Part shown: positions 47,268 through 58,783 of the stretch, piece by piece
Layout: every line of letters starts with the position of its first letter
Numbering within the stretch: position 1 is the stretch's first letter
DNA from: Moniliophthora roreri
Lineage: Eukaryota; Basidiomycota; Agaricomycetes; Agaricales; Marasmiaceae
NCBI GenBank assembly: GCA_001466705.2
Contig: LATX02000078.1
Location: forward strand, 496,001 to 560,000
Reading direction: 5' to 3'
DNA: 64,000 bases
Notes under the pieces: generated by a model
What the model was told of the DNA's origin: nothing
The model's input: the letters and a program-made list of their open reading frames with translations, nothing else
The model's database searches: none
Translations under genes and position numbers: made by a program

Positions 47268-50200
47268 ATGGAGTCGTCGTCGTCGTCTCAGCAAGCTGAA
47301 GCAGTTGCCCAGGCCGATGTCCGTCAATTTTTGGATCTGGAGGCTGCCGTCGATAGAGGGGGATACGATTCTGAGGATGATGAAGGCGGTATGGAAATTT
47401 CAACATTCAGCTATCATTGTCAAGCTAATGTATGCTTGTTCTACAGCAGATGGGTTCATAAATGACGACGACGACGACGTAGGGAGGCCCGTCAACTATC
47501 AGGCTCTCAATAGAGCTCTGGACGCCGACGATCATGACTCGCTATTCTCAGACCAGGATTCGCTCTTTTCAGAGCCACAAGATGAATCTGCTGGTGATGA
47601 TTCCGTTGCTGTTGGAGGATCTGGGCTGGTTTTGGATCAGGGAAACACTGCCGTTGGAGGGGTAGCACTCGAGCTGGATGAGGACGATCCCAACGTCAAG
47701 AGGTATTGTTCGCAAGAAGTTTGGTCGATCAAGTGCAAGGTATGTCCATTCCTACTCGGTATCCTTTCACCATCTAATGTTATCTAGCCTTACCGCGAAC
47801 AGGACGTCATAAACTTCATTGTAGGCTACCAGAAGATACACCCCGAAGACAACATCTTTTCCCTCACTCGACCCGGATCTTGCGGTTCTGGTTATGTCTA
47901 CATACAGACCCAGGATAGCCCTCGTGCAGCTAGCATACTTCGTGGTTGCATGTACACTCGTCGTACCCGAACTGGTGGCATCAACGGCGTCCATATGACG
48001 GTTCTCTCTGATCCTCTCGATATCCTTCGTGCGCTTTCGATGGCATCTAGCATCGCTAAAACCATCACCGGCGGAGTGGAGAAACGCCAGCCAGACCCAA
48101 AGAAGCCTGTTCTAAAGGCAGGTGTCTGGGTTAGGCTTGGTCCGATCGAAAAGCCGAAGAAAGAGCCGAATAGCGAGGAGGAAGCATCTGGGCCACCCAG
48201 GAAGAAGACAAGACTCGATAACCCTTCTACACGGCAGGGTTTAACCGAGGAGGACGTGCCCATGGGCGATATAGGTGACATCCACCCGCAAACCGAGCCT
48301 GAAGCTTCTGGCAAGCCCACTAGAGGCCAGAGCTATGAACCCGAGCTACCAAAGCCCGGAAAGCCGTTGTACTACGATGACCCTGCCCTTGTTCTGAAGG
48401 TTGATGGTCATGCAGTCACTGTCCTCTTTATTCCTCGCATTCGTGCCTGCGACATGCCCGATTCGCAGCCAACGAAGGCTGAGTTCCCACAGAGCCTAAC
48501 TTTCAACCCGCTGATACAGTCTCGGCGACCGGAAGGTGTCAAAATGGCTTGGGATCCCACCCAGTATGGGAAGAAGCGCAGGAGGCTCACTGTCTATCCT
48601 GACGGTGGCTTCCAGCATGGGATGAGGGTGCAGATCGTGGAAAAGTCCATGATCAAACCACTCGGACGATTGCCGAACTCTCGGGAAGGTCGCATACTTC
48701 TCAAGTGCAGCCATCCGGCGGTCATCGGCAACTTTCCTCCTATCGAGGACTGGAGGTTTGACATCGGCGAAATGGTCATGGCACCCACAGGCCAACAAGG
48801 TGTAGTGATCTCTCACTTCCCTGGTGGTCCTGTTATCCAGTGTTATGAACCTGGACCCGATAATTGCGATCTGGCTTCTCTAGACTCACTTACCACTCGA
48901 GTGGGTGAACATTGTTTCGGGTGGAAGCTCATCAAGTCATGGCTACCGGGTGACTTTGTACGCCACGTCTCTGGCGTTGAAGGCTTTGTCATCGTTCCCA
49001 ACTGTTTCGAAACCGACAATGTCCTCATTAAGCATCCTGACAACAACGTCAATCACGACTTCTCTGGTCACGCAAATTCTTTCAGGTTGACTCCTCGACA
49101 TGAAAAAAGCCAAGGTTACGCATTCAGACGCGAGCCCGAAACTTTTCATCAAACACCGTGGATGGAGGCGGCAGTTCGGGGCCCTCGCGAGATCACAACT
49201 CGCCTAGGTTGGCAGCAGTTTCGATCTGAATGGAACGAAAAGCTTGCTCTACGGCAACTCCCACAGCAGGTGTTCGTCATGGACCACGTAGAAGCTTCAG
49301 CCAAGATCAAAAAGGCTCGAACAGGCACTATTCCTTGGAAGGATAGACGTGTCCTTATATACGCCAAAGGATGTCATAACAAGGGGGATGTTGCTCAGGT
49401 GTACGATGTCCACATACGCCAGAAGACCAAGAGTGGATTGCAGATCACCGTTGAGTCTGAGGTTATAGGCAGGCAGGGTCAACGCCAAATGTATGACTAT
49501 GAAGACCTCATTGACGAGCATTAAGTCTCTGCCTTCTCATTCTTTATCTGATACTGACTCGCTACTACAGCTGGGAACTACCTCTCCACCTGGTTGAACG
49601 ACCGTTGAATCCCGCATTCCATCCTAAGCGCAATTACATCCACTCCATGACCTTCCATGTAAAGGTGGCCAAACTTCCTCCACCCGTTCGCAGTACGACA
49701 CCCCCACTTCGCTCACATCGTCCTTCGTCTGCTCGATCTCGCTCTTCAACTCTGGATCCGGCGTGGACGGTATCGGCTGATGATTCTAATCGTCATCATC
49801 CGATGCCTTCAACACCTACATGGCAGACTCGAAGTCTCCACCCGAGTCAACGCTGGCTATACGAGGCAGAGAACACCCATGATTTATGGTTCAAAGCCAA
49901 AATCAAAGGTGAAATTTTGGGCAAACGCTTCAACAACAAGCCCGAGAACATTCGTCTCGTTATCTGCGACAGGGATAAGACTGCTGTTATCGAGCATTAC
50001 AAGAAGCAGCACCCGCTACCGGATAACGTTGAGGTGTCACCGGTGTACCCTGTCTCAAACACAGTGGATCCCATTTTCATCTTTAGAGGTGAATTCGCAA
50101 ACCGGGTCGTCTACCGGTCGTCAAGTGCAAACTATGACGGGGTCAGATATCTGCATGGGTTTGAGGCCGACATTAAGGGACGTACCATAGACTTTAATGT

Positions 50201-50297
50201 CAAATGCAAGTTCTTGCCTACGGATGCTTGTGTTCTGTATGTCGGTACAGAGATTAGAGATGCATTAGGACAGTACTATAAAGATCGCTCTAATAGT
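47268..50297 (+). CDS. SPT5-like transcription elongation factor with KOW repeats, truncated copy
   Basis: Exons 47,268-47,388, 47,447-47,739 and 47,788-49,524. The N-terminus is acidic (INDDDDDVGRP, DADDHDSLFSDQDSLFSEPQ), followed by an NGN-like segment near residues 139-195 (SCGSGYVYIQTQDSPRAASI). KOW-like segments lie near residues 408-440 (GMRVQIVEKSMIKPLGRLPN), 460-485 (FDIGEMVMAPTGQQGVVISH), 520-560 (LPGDFVRHVSGVEGFVIVPN) and 650-716 (IPWKDRRVLIYAKG, GDVAQVYDVHIRQKTKSG). Acidic start, NGN and several KOWs are the SPT5 architecture. Known SPT5 pairs with SPT4 on RNA polymerase II; whether this one does is unknown. Oddity: at 49,521 the donor GTAAGT seen in sister copies is TTAAGT, so translation stops at 49,524 after about 716 residues and the last exon (49,571-50,297, cut at a contig join) would not be used. 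Confidence 0.72.
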
Positions 50298-50298
50298 N

Positions 50299-51418
50299 CA
50301 ACTCGCCTAGATTGGCAGCAGTTTCGATCTGAATGGAACGAAAAGCTTGCCCTACGGCGACTCCCACAGCAGGTGTTCGTCATGGACCACGTAGAAGCTT
50401 CAGCCAAGATCAAAAAGGCTCAAACAGGCACTATTCCTTGGAAGGATAGACGTGTCCTTATATACGCCAAAGGACATCATAACAAGGGGGATGTTGCTCG
50501 GGTGTACGATGTCCACATACGCCAGAAGACCAAGAGTGGATTGCAGATCACCGTCGAGTCTGAGGTTATAGGCAGGCAGGGTCAACGCCAAATGTATGAC
50601 TATGAAGACCTCGTTGACGAGCAGTAAGTCTCTGCCTTCTCATTCTTTATCTGATACTGACTCGCTACTACAGCTGGGAACTACCTCTCCACCTGGTTGA
50701 ACGACCGTTGAATCCCGCATTCCATCCTAAGCGCAATTACATCCACTCCATGACCTTCCATGTAAAGGTGGCCAAACTTCCTCCATCCGTTCGCAGTACG
50801 ACACCCCCACTTCGCTCACATCGTCCTTCGTCTGCTCGATCTCGCTCTTCAACTCCGGATCCGGCGTGGACGGTATCGGCTGATGATTCTAATCGTCATC
50901 ATCCGATGCCTTCAACACCTACATGGCAGACTCGAAGTCTCCACCCGAGTCAACGCTGGCTATACGAGGCAGAGAACACCCATGATTTATGGTTCAAAGC
51001 CAAAATCAAAGGTGAAATTTTGGGCAAACGCTTCAACAACAAGCCCGAGAACATTCGTCTCGTTATCTGCGACAGGGATAAGACTGCTGTTATCGAGCAT
51101 TACAAGAAGCAGCACCCGCTACCGGATAACGTTGAGGTGTCACCGGTGTACCCTGTCTCAAACACAGTGGATCCCATTTTCATCTTTAGAGGTGAATTCG
51201 CAAACCGGGTCGTCTACCGGTCGTCAAGTGCAAACTATGACGGGGTCAGATATCTGCATGGGTTTGAGGCCGACATTAAGGGACGTACCATAGACTTTAA
51301 TGTCAAATGCAAGTTCTTGCCTACGGATGCTTGTGTTCTGTATGTCGGTACAGAGATTAGAGATGCATTAGGACAGTACTATAAAGATCGCTCTAATAGT
51401 AACAATCGCCGCCGTTAA
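50299..51418 (+). CDS. SPT5-like gene, partial second copy (last KOW and C-terminal exon)
   Basis: Starts abruptly after the join in TRLDWQQFRSEWNEKL. The exon to 50,623 ends GACGAGCA with an intact GTAAGT donor; the final exon is 50,674-51,418. The C-terminal part reads WELPLHLVERPLNPAF, then a Ser/Pro/Thr-rich linker (RSHRPSSARSRSSTPDP), then a conserved-looking domain (WLYEAENTHDLWFKAKIKGE through GTEIRDALGQYYKDRSNSNN) ending in RRR. It differs from the first copy at a few positions (for example GHH for GCH and ARVYD for AQVYD). Most likely another allele or a bubble contig, not a separate gene. The tail 51,419-51,860 is 3' flank shared with the next piece. Confidence 0.65.
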
Positions 51419-51861
51419 TGTACTTTTATCAATTTCTTGGGACTTTCTTGAGATGTAGCAATAGCACACATTGTATTTCTTGATACCCATGGACAATACA
51501 TACCCACATTGCCTGGTAACCACCCCTTGTGGGTGTCTGGCCTCTGGGACCGGAAGTCTTTAGCGCTCAAGTCATCTAATATTTCCTTTCTGGTGAGTCG
51601 AACCTTTTTGGTGGATTTAGATGGGATCCAATTTCCTTATCCAGATCTCTTATCGCTCAAGGCGCTTAATATTTTTTTTTTGGCAGGTCCAGACCTCTTT
51701 ACACGCTATCACACGTTTCGCGACTTGGACGTGTTATTCGGTAGCCCATCGATTGTTGATTGCACGTGTTGCAGCTGTCGCAACTTGTGGGGCCCCAAGA
51801 AGCCATCCCGGTGTCACACGTTACGCTTCTTTCTTTCTTCCTTACCACCATCATCTTCCCN

Positions 51862-53213
51862 CACGTCTCTGGCGTTGAAGGCTTTGTCATCGTTCCCAAC
51901 TGTTTCGAAACCGACAATGTCCTCATTAAGCATCCTGACAACAACGTCAATCACGACTTCTCTGGTCACGCAAATTCTTTCAGGTTGACTCCTCGACATG
52001 AAAAAAGCCAAGGTTACGCATTCAGACGCGAGCCCGAAACTTTTCATCAAACACCGTGGATGGAGGCGGCAGTTCGGGGCCCTCGCGAGATCACAACTCG
52101 CCTAGATTGGCAGCAGTTTCGATCTGAATGGAACGAAAAGCTTGCCCTACGGCGACTCCCACAGCAGGTGTTCGTCATGGACCACATAGAAGCTTCAGCC
52201 AAGATCAAAAAGGCTCAAACAGGCACTATTCCTTGGAAGGATAGACGTGTCCTTATATACGCCAAAGGACATCATAACAAGGGGGATGTTGCTCGGGTGT
52301 ACGATGTCCACATACGCCAGAAGACCAAGAGTGGATTGCAGATCACCGTCGAGTCTGAGGTTATAGGCAGGCAGGGTCAACGCCAAATGTATGACTATGA
52401 AGACCTCGTTGACGAGCAGTAAGTCTCTGCCTTCTCATTCTTTATCTGATACTGACTCGCTACTACAGCTGGGAACTACCTCTCCACCTGGTTGAACGAC
52501 CGTTGAATCCCGCATTCCATCCTAAGCGCAATTACATCCACTCCATGACCTTCCATGTAAAGGTGGCCAAACTTCCTCCATCCGTTCGCAGTACGACACC
52601 CCCACTTCGCTCACATCGTCCTTCGTCTGCTCGATCTCGCTCTTCAACTCCGGATCCGGCGTGGACGGTATCGGCTGATGATTCTAATCGTCATCATCCG
52701 ATGCCTTCAACACCTACATGGCAGACTCGAAGTCTCCACCCGAGTCAACGCTGGCTATACGAGGCAGAGAACACCCATGATTTATGGTTCAAAGCCAAAA
52801 TCAAAGGTGAAATTTTGGGCAAACGCTTCAACAACAAGCCCGAGAACATTCGTCTCGTTATCTGCGACAGGGATAAGACTGCTGTTATCGAGCATTACAA
52901 GAAGCAGCACCCGCTACCGGATAACGTTGAGGTGTCACCGGTGTACCCTGTCTCAAACACAGTGGATCCCATTTTCATCTTTAGAGGTGAATTCGCAAAC
53001 CGGGTCGTCTACCGGTCGTCAAGTGCAAACTATGACGGGGTCAGATATCTGCATGGGTTTGAGGCCGACATTAAGGGACGTACCATAGACTTTAATGTCA
53101 AATGCAAGTTCTTGCCTACGGATGCTTGTGTTCTGTATGTCGGTACAGAGATTAGAGATGCATTAGGACAGTACTATAAAGATCGCTCTAATAGTAACAA
53201 TCGCCGCCGTTAA
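51862..53213 (+). CDS. SPT5-like gene, partial third copy
   Basis: Begins at HVSGVEGFVIVPNC, i.e. at the third KOW. The exon runs to 52,418 (intact donor), the last exon is 52,469-53,213. From 52,094 it repeats 50,299-51,860 at a constant offset of 1,795 bp; the only difference I noticed is GTAGAAGC versus ATAGAAGC (Val to Ile at MDHV/MDHI). It is followed, at normal spacing of about 440 bp, by the DUF6698-like gene, so this contig preserves the true gene order. Confidence 0.65.
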
Positions 53214-53656
53214 TGTACTTTTATCAATTTCTTGGGACTTTCTTGAGATGTAGCAATAGCACACATTGTATTTCTTGATACCCATGGACAATACATACCC
53301 ACATTGCCTGGTAACCACCCCTTGTGGGTGTCTGGCCTCTGGGACCGGAAGTCTTTAGCGCTCAAGTCATCTAATATTTCCTTTCTGGTGAGTCGAACCT
53401 TTTTGGTGGATTTAGATGGGATCCAATTTCCTTATCCAGATCTCTTATCGCTCAAGGCGCTTAATATTTTTTTTTTGGCAGGTCCAGACCTCTTTACACG
53501 CTATCACACGTTTCGCGACTTGGACGTGTTATTCGGTAGCCCATCGATTGTTGATTGCACGTGTTGCAGCTGTCGCAACTTGTGGGGCCCCAAGAAGCCA
53601 TCCCGGTGTCACACGTTACGCTTCTTTCTTTCTTCCTTACCACCATCATCTTCCCA

Positions 53657-54492
53657 ATGGGTCCCAACTCAGTATATAGGAGGGCCCAAGCTCCTAACTC
53701 TAATTCTACGACACTCAAATCTTCTCAGCATTCAAGGATCGGCACGACTGCCCCTACGCGTCAAATCAACAAGTCAAACGTGAACGCGACAAATGGAACT
53801 GGGACGCGTCCAACATCTCGTGATGACGAGAGGCGACCTCCAAAGAGGCAACGAGTAGACAAGGGCAGTAAACTCCCACCCAAAACCCCAGTTCGAGCCC
53901 CACGTGAACCTGAAGCGTGTCAGGATGAAGAAGACGATGACGATGAGGACGAAGACGATGAGGAAGAGGAAGAAGTGCCCCAGAGTAAGGGAACAGGGAA
54001 GCGCATTTCACTGGTTACCAGTGCCCTCGAAGCCGTTATCAGTAGAGGAATTCAAAAGGGTATTGAAGAGTGCGTTTTCTCATATCTTATTTATCGATCA
54101 GTGTCTAATTCATTTTCAGCGAAGAGCTTAAAAGTCTGTCTACCGGTGCCCCAGGTCTCATGCGAGCGTCAAAGTATTACGTTCGAGCGATCGACATGTT
54201 CATGTCAATCACTTATCTCGTCTCCTGGGTAATGGTCAAAAGCAAAAGGTTTAGGAAACATTTGCCGGACGTCGACGGTTTGGACATTGGAACAACGCAA
54301 TTGTACGTTCATTTTTTTGACTCGTTCAGATTGTCTAATTGCCCTTCAGAAGCAAACCGGAAGAAGATCGAATGCTTGCAAACTACAAGAGTTTAATTGC
54401 GTATTGCCCAGTCATCGACACGTTCTTCAAATTTGCCGAGCGTCTAAGGTCTTATCATGAGTACGATGTAATCCTTAGAGAGGTGAGCTGTG
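53657..54492 (+). CDS. DUF6698-like gene, 5' part with intact ATG
   Basis: ATG at 53,657 (MGPNSVYRRAQAPNSN). Exon 1 to 54,069 encodes a disordered basic head (RDDERRPPKRQRVDKGSKLP), an acidic run (DEEDDDDEDEDDEEEEEVPQ) and the start of the domain (RISLVTSALEAVISRGIQKG). Exon 2 54,120-54,302 and exon 3 54,350-54,482 follow. The contig ends ten bases into the next intron at 54,492. The rest of the gene is visible in the two later copies. Confidence 0.65.
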
Positions 54493-54493
54493 N

Positions 54494-55140
54494 CCCGTCC
54501 CTGGCGATCGAATGAGCATATCATAATCATCGCGCTCTTAGCGTCGAGTACGGGTAGCACTCCCACTGCACCTTGCTTTCCAGGGATAGAGATTAGGTAC
54601 GCTGATTGAACTCTTCTCTTGGGTGTACGGAGCTAAGAATATACTTTCTCTTTAGGCGAGTATACCGAAGATGATCCAGCGATTTCATCATTGCTGCTTC
54701 AACACCCGAGATTGCTCACAGCGCCCTCAACAAGGATCAGCTGCTGCCTGTGTTACTCACCCGTACCTGCGTCAACTGCGCTACGCAACCATACATTACA
54801 CTAAGGCCAAGTCATGCTCCTTCTTGTCAAGAGGCAGCTGGCCTCATCAGTCAGACAATGGTTTCCCTTGCCATTATCACCCGCTTCTTCTCGCGTTCAA
54901 CTTTTGGGTTGGAATGAGGAGAAAGCAGGCAAGATCCAGAGAAGTCCTGGCTGCCCTCGGGTTAACTCGCCCGCCTCGAGCGTTGCCTATTCCTTTTACC
55001 TGTTGAAGCACTGTACCTGTACTATACTAAACTAGGTACATTAGGAACACTAGTTAATATATTACTTGCATCTGTGATCAACTACAGAACTTACAGAGTA
55101 TGTTCCTGAGCTTCTCTGGAGCTTGCACTACAGTCATAGG
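54494..55140. other. Unique 0.65-kb segment joined to a truncated DUF6698-like copy
   Basis: Not found elsewhere in the window. It contains one intron-like interval (GTACGC near 54,597 to CTTTAG near 54,656) followed by an open stretch GEYTEDDPAISSLLLQHPRL. Homology to the sister copies begins sharply at 55,141 (CCCCTACGCGTCAAATCAAC). Either a true rearrangement breakpoint upstream of a 5'-truncated gene, or a chimeric contig. Confidence 0.45.
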
Positions 55141-57481
55141 CCCCTACGCGTCAAATCAACAAGTCAAACGTGAACGCGACAAATGGAACTGGGACGCGTC
55201 CAACATCTCGTGATGACGAGAGGCGACCTCCAAAGAGGCAACGAGTAGACAAGGGCAGTAAACTCCCACCCAAAACCCCAGTTCGAGCCCCACGTGAACC
55301 TGAAGCGTGTCAGGATGAAGAAGACGATGACGATGAGGACGAAGACGATGAGGAAGAGGAAGAAGTGCCCCAGAGTAAGGGAACAGGGAAGCGCATTTCA
55401 CTGGTTACCAGTGCCCTCGAAGCCGTTATCAGTAGAGGAATTCAAAAGGGTATTGAAGAGTGCGTTTTCTCATATCTTATTTATCGATCAGTGTCTAATT
55501 CATTTTCAGCGAAGAGCTTAAAAGTCTGTCTACCGGTGCCCCAGGTCTCATGCGAGCGTCAAAGTATTACGTTCGAGCGATCGACATGTTCATGTCAATC
55601 ACTTATCTCGTCTCCTGGGTAATGGTCAAAAGCAAAAGGTTTAGGAAACATTTGCCGGACGTCGACGGTTTGGACATTGGAACAACGCAATTGTACGTTC
55701 ATTTTTTTGACTCGTTCAGATTGTCTAATTGCCCTTCAGAAGCAAACCGGAAGAAGATCGAATGCTTGCAAACTACAAGAGTTTAATTGCGTATTGCCCA
55801 GTCATCGACACGTTCTTCAAATTTGCCGAGCGTCTAAGGTCTTATCATGAGTACGATGTAATCCTTAGAGAGGTGAGCTGTGTATTTCCCTATATGGATG
55901 CAAAGCGAATCTGATGATAAAGTAGATGGATTCCGAGGTGTCAGCAGTGCGTTCTAGCGATATCAACCGGCTGGCGTACGAGATTCCATCTTGGTTAATG
56001 CCGAACCCTTATGTGGACTTGTTATCGAATCCACTTCCGCCAAGTGACAAGAGTGTACGAGGACTCTCAAGCGTAGACATTTGCAAATTATTTGCGCCTG
56101 TTGAATACTTCTCAATGGCTTTTTTGTCGACCGCCAATGACTCTGAAAAGCAAGTAATACCTCTATTTGATTGTTACATATGCTGAAACTTGACCAAGGG
56201 TGGTGACTGATATGCGAGACCGTACCATCGAACTTCGCAGCGATGAGCTGCCAAATTTTTTATACAACTTGGAGATGCGCAAAGATGCGATGGCTGCCGA
56301 TGACGACTATGAAACAGGCATTCATGAAGGCCATCTTGTTTATAGAGTTAAGTCGAAACTCATTCTCATCATGGTGGACACTAAAGTCCAGTCTTAGACG
56401 GCAAGGTGCCTTTTCACAGGAAAAAAGTCAGTGATGGTCGAACCCCCCGCCCCACGAGGCTGGTGCGTCGCTCGCATCCTTGAGCTGAAAACAAACCCCC
56501 AGGTTATCGCATATTGCGAAGTACTAGTACGTGGCGATCTACTACATGAGCCCTTATTCATTTGTGTCTAGGTTTACCTCGCCTTGTGCAAGGAAGTAGG
56601 GTGGATTCAAGTAGACGGCAACTTCGACTTGAGAAGTTTCTATTATAACGTTATCGACGGCTTCAAGATTGAAGAAGACGAGGATATCAATGATTTGAAA
56701 GATGAAGGGGATTGGCGGACCGTCGTCATTGGCAATTTCAACAAGCAAGTCTTCTCATAGTGGTTACACGACTTGGTCGCTAACACTTCATTTTAGAAGG
56801 GTATACGGATCGGAGGCTGGTCTTGGACAAGCAGCGAAAACTCGTGAGGATCCACGCGAAGAAAGCGGTGTAAGCAAGATGAAACAGAAGAGACTTGAGC
56901 GAGCAGCAGAGAAGAGGAAGCAGAAAGAGTCAGAAGCGGCCACGTCAAATGATGCTGCCAACAATCCCAAGGAGAGACCAAGAGCCAGCAATGGTTCGAA
57001 CGTTCCCCCGAGGCGTCGTGCTACGAGTAGGCTCTCGCCTTCTTTTTCTGATAATCCAAACTTTGAGGGTGGAGACGATGAGTTGGGTGGAGAAGACGAC
57101 GACGAGGGTGGAGAAGACGACGACGAGGGTGGAGAAGACGACGACGAGGGTGGAGAAGACGACGACGAGGGAGGAGAAGACGACGACGAGGGTGGAGAAG
57201 ACGACGACGAGGGTGGAGAAGACAACGACGAGGGTGGAGAAGACAACGACGAGGGTGGAGAAGACAACGACGAGGGTGGAGAAGACAACGACGAGGGTGG
57301 AGAAGACAACGACGAGGGTGGAGAAGACAACGACGAGGGTGGAGAAGACAACGACGAGGGTGGAGAAGACAACGACGAGGGTGGAGAAGACAACGACGAG
57401 GGTGGAGAAGACAACGACGAGGGTGGATACTTACCAATGCCACAGTGGGAAGTCTACAATTCTCCAGACGACGAAGAATAA
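55141..57481 (+). CDS. DUF6698-like gene, 5'-truncated copy with expanded acidic repeat
   Basis: Same exon series as the copy at 58,784, shifted by 3,737 bp: exon 1 (from 55,141) to 55,459, then 55,510-55,692, 55,740-55,872, 55,926-56,149, 56,199-56,346, 56,398-56,526, 56,572-56,744 and 56,797-57,481. The first 31 codons and the start are replaced by the unrelated segment before 55,141. The last exon ends in a Lys/Arg/Glu coiled stretch (MKQKRLERAAEKRKQKESEA) and a run of sixteen EDDDEGG/EDNDEGG units where the sister copy has one. C-terminus: MPQWEVYNSPDDEE. Probably the other haplotype of the same gene. Confidence 0.65.
57092..57427 (+). repeat. 21-bp coding minisatellite, 16 units
   Basis: Unit GAAGACGACGACGAGGGTGG plus A, encoding EDDDEGG; the first six units have GACGACGAC and the next ten GACAACGAC (EDNDEGG), showing directional spread of a variant. 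The equivalent place at about 60,808 has a single unit, and the variant leader DDELGG is absent. The repeat keeps frame. Confidence 0.9.
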
Positions 57482-57596
57482 CTAAAGCGAGTTTTCTGAC
57501 TTTACTTCGTTTGATATTCAAGCTGATTAATCCCCGGCTTATAGGATTGTCATGGACTTTTTCNATTCTTTATCTGATACTGACTCGCTACTACAG

Positions 57597-58341
57597 CTGG
57601 GAACTACCTCTCCACCTGGTTGAACGACCGTTGAATCCCGCATTCCATCCTAAGCGCAATTACATCCACTCCATGACCTTCCATGTAAAGGTGGCCAAAC
57701 TTCCTCCATCCGTTCGCAGTACGACACCCCCACTTCGCTCACATCGTCCTTCGTCTGCTCGATCTCGCTCTTCAACTCCGGATCCGGCGTGGACGGTATC
57801 GGCTGATGATTCTAATCGTCATCATCCGATGCCTTCAACACCTACATGGCAGACTCGAAGTCTCCACCCGAGTCAACGCTGGCTATACGAGGCAGAGAAC
57901 ACCCATGATTTATGGTTCAAAGCCAAAATCAAAGGTGAAATTTTGGGCAAACGCTTCAACAACAAGCCCGAGAACATTCGTCTCGTTATCTGCGACAGGG
58001 ATAAGACTGCTGTTATCGAGCATTACAAGAAGCAGCACCCGCTACCGGATAACGTTGAGGTGTCACCGGTGTACCCTGTCTCAAACACAGTGGATCCCAT
58101 TTTCATCTTTAGAGGTGAATTCGCAAACCGGGTCGTCTACCGGTCGTCAAGTGCAAACTATGACGGGGTCAGATATCTGCATGGGTTTGAGGCCGACATT
58201 AAGGGACGTACCATAGACTTTAATGTCAAATGCAAGTTCTTGCCTACGGATGCTTGTGTTCTGTATGTCGGTACAGAGATTAGAGATGCATTAGGACAGT
58301 ACTATAAAGATCGCTCTAATAGTAACAATCGCCGCCGTTAA
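57597..58341 (+). CDS. SPT5-like gene, last exon only (fourth copy)
   Basis: The contig starts at 57,565 inside the last intron (ATTCTTTATCTGATACTGAC); the exon opens at 57,597 and ends with TAA at 58,341. It matches the exons at 50,674 and 52,469 without a difference that I noticed. It carries the Ser/Pro-rich linker and the C-terminal domain (FIFRGEFANRVVYRSSSANY). With the piece ending at 50,297 it would complete the gene. Confidence 0.65.
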
Positions 58342-58783
58342 TGTACTTTTATCAATTTCTTGGGACTTTCTTGAGATGTAGCAATAGCACACATTGTATT
58401 TCTTGATACCCATGGACAATACATACCCACATTGCCTGGTAACCACCCCTTGTGGGTGTCTGGCCTCTGGGACCGGAAGTCTTTAGCGCTCAAGTCATCT
58501 AATATTTCCTTTCTGGTGAGTCGAACCTTTTTGGTGGATTTAGATGGGATCCAATTTCCTTATCCAGATCTCTTATCGCTCAAGGCGCTTAATATTTTTT
58601 TTTGGCAGGTCCAGACCTCTTTACACGCTATCACACGTTTCGCGACTTGGACGTGTTATTCGGTAGCCCATCGATTGTTGATTGCACGTGTTGCAGCTGT
58701 CGCAACTTGTGGGGCCCCAAGAAGCCATCCCGGTGTCACACGTTACGCTTCTTTCTTTCTTCCTTACCACCATCATCTTCCCA

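Larger units (their letters stand above)
43116..57564. other. Eight single-n contig joins with redundant sequence
   Basis: Joins at 43,116, 44,495, 45,038, 46,727, 50,298, 51,861, 54,493 and 57,564. Sequence after most joins jumps back to something already seen: 50,299 equals the 49,197 region, 51,862 equals 48,963, 57,565 equals 49,540. Pieces 50,299-51,860 and 51,862-54,492 overlap for 1,562 bp with a single difference noticed. Exons are cut mid-codon at the joins. This indicates collapsed repeats or unmerged haplotypes rather than true tandem genes. Confidence 0.8.

Noticed and set aside
57092..57427. CRISPR-like array
   Set aside because: Units are directly adjacent 21-bp repeats without spacers, in a eukaryotic coding exon.
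56788..57521. Minus-strand Ser/Pro and Arg/Leu repeat proteins over the minisatellite
   Set aside because: They are antisense shadows of the 21-bp coding repeat; the plus frame continues a spliced gene with a normal end.
49605..58341. Four tandem SPT5-like genes
   Set aside because: Copies are cut at contig joins, overlap at constant offsets and are nearly identical, so they are better explained as redundant contigs.
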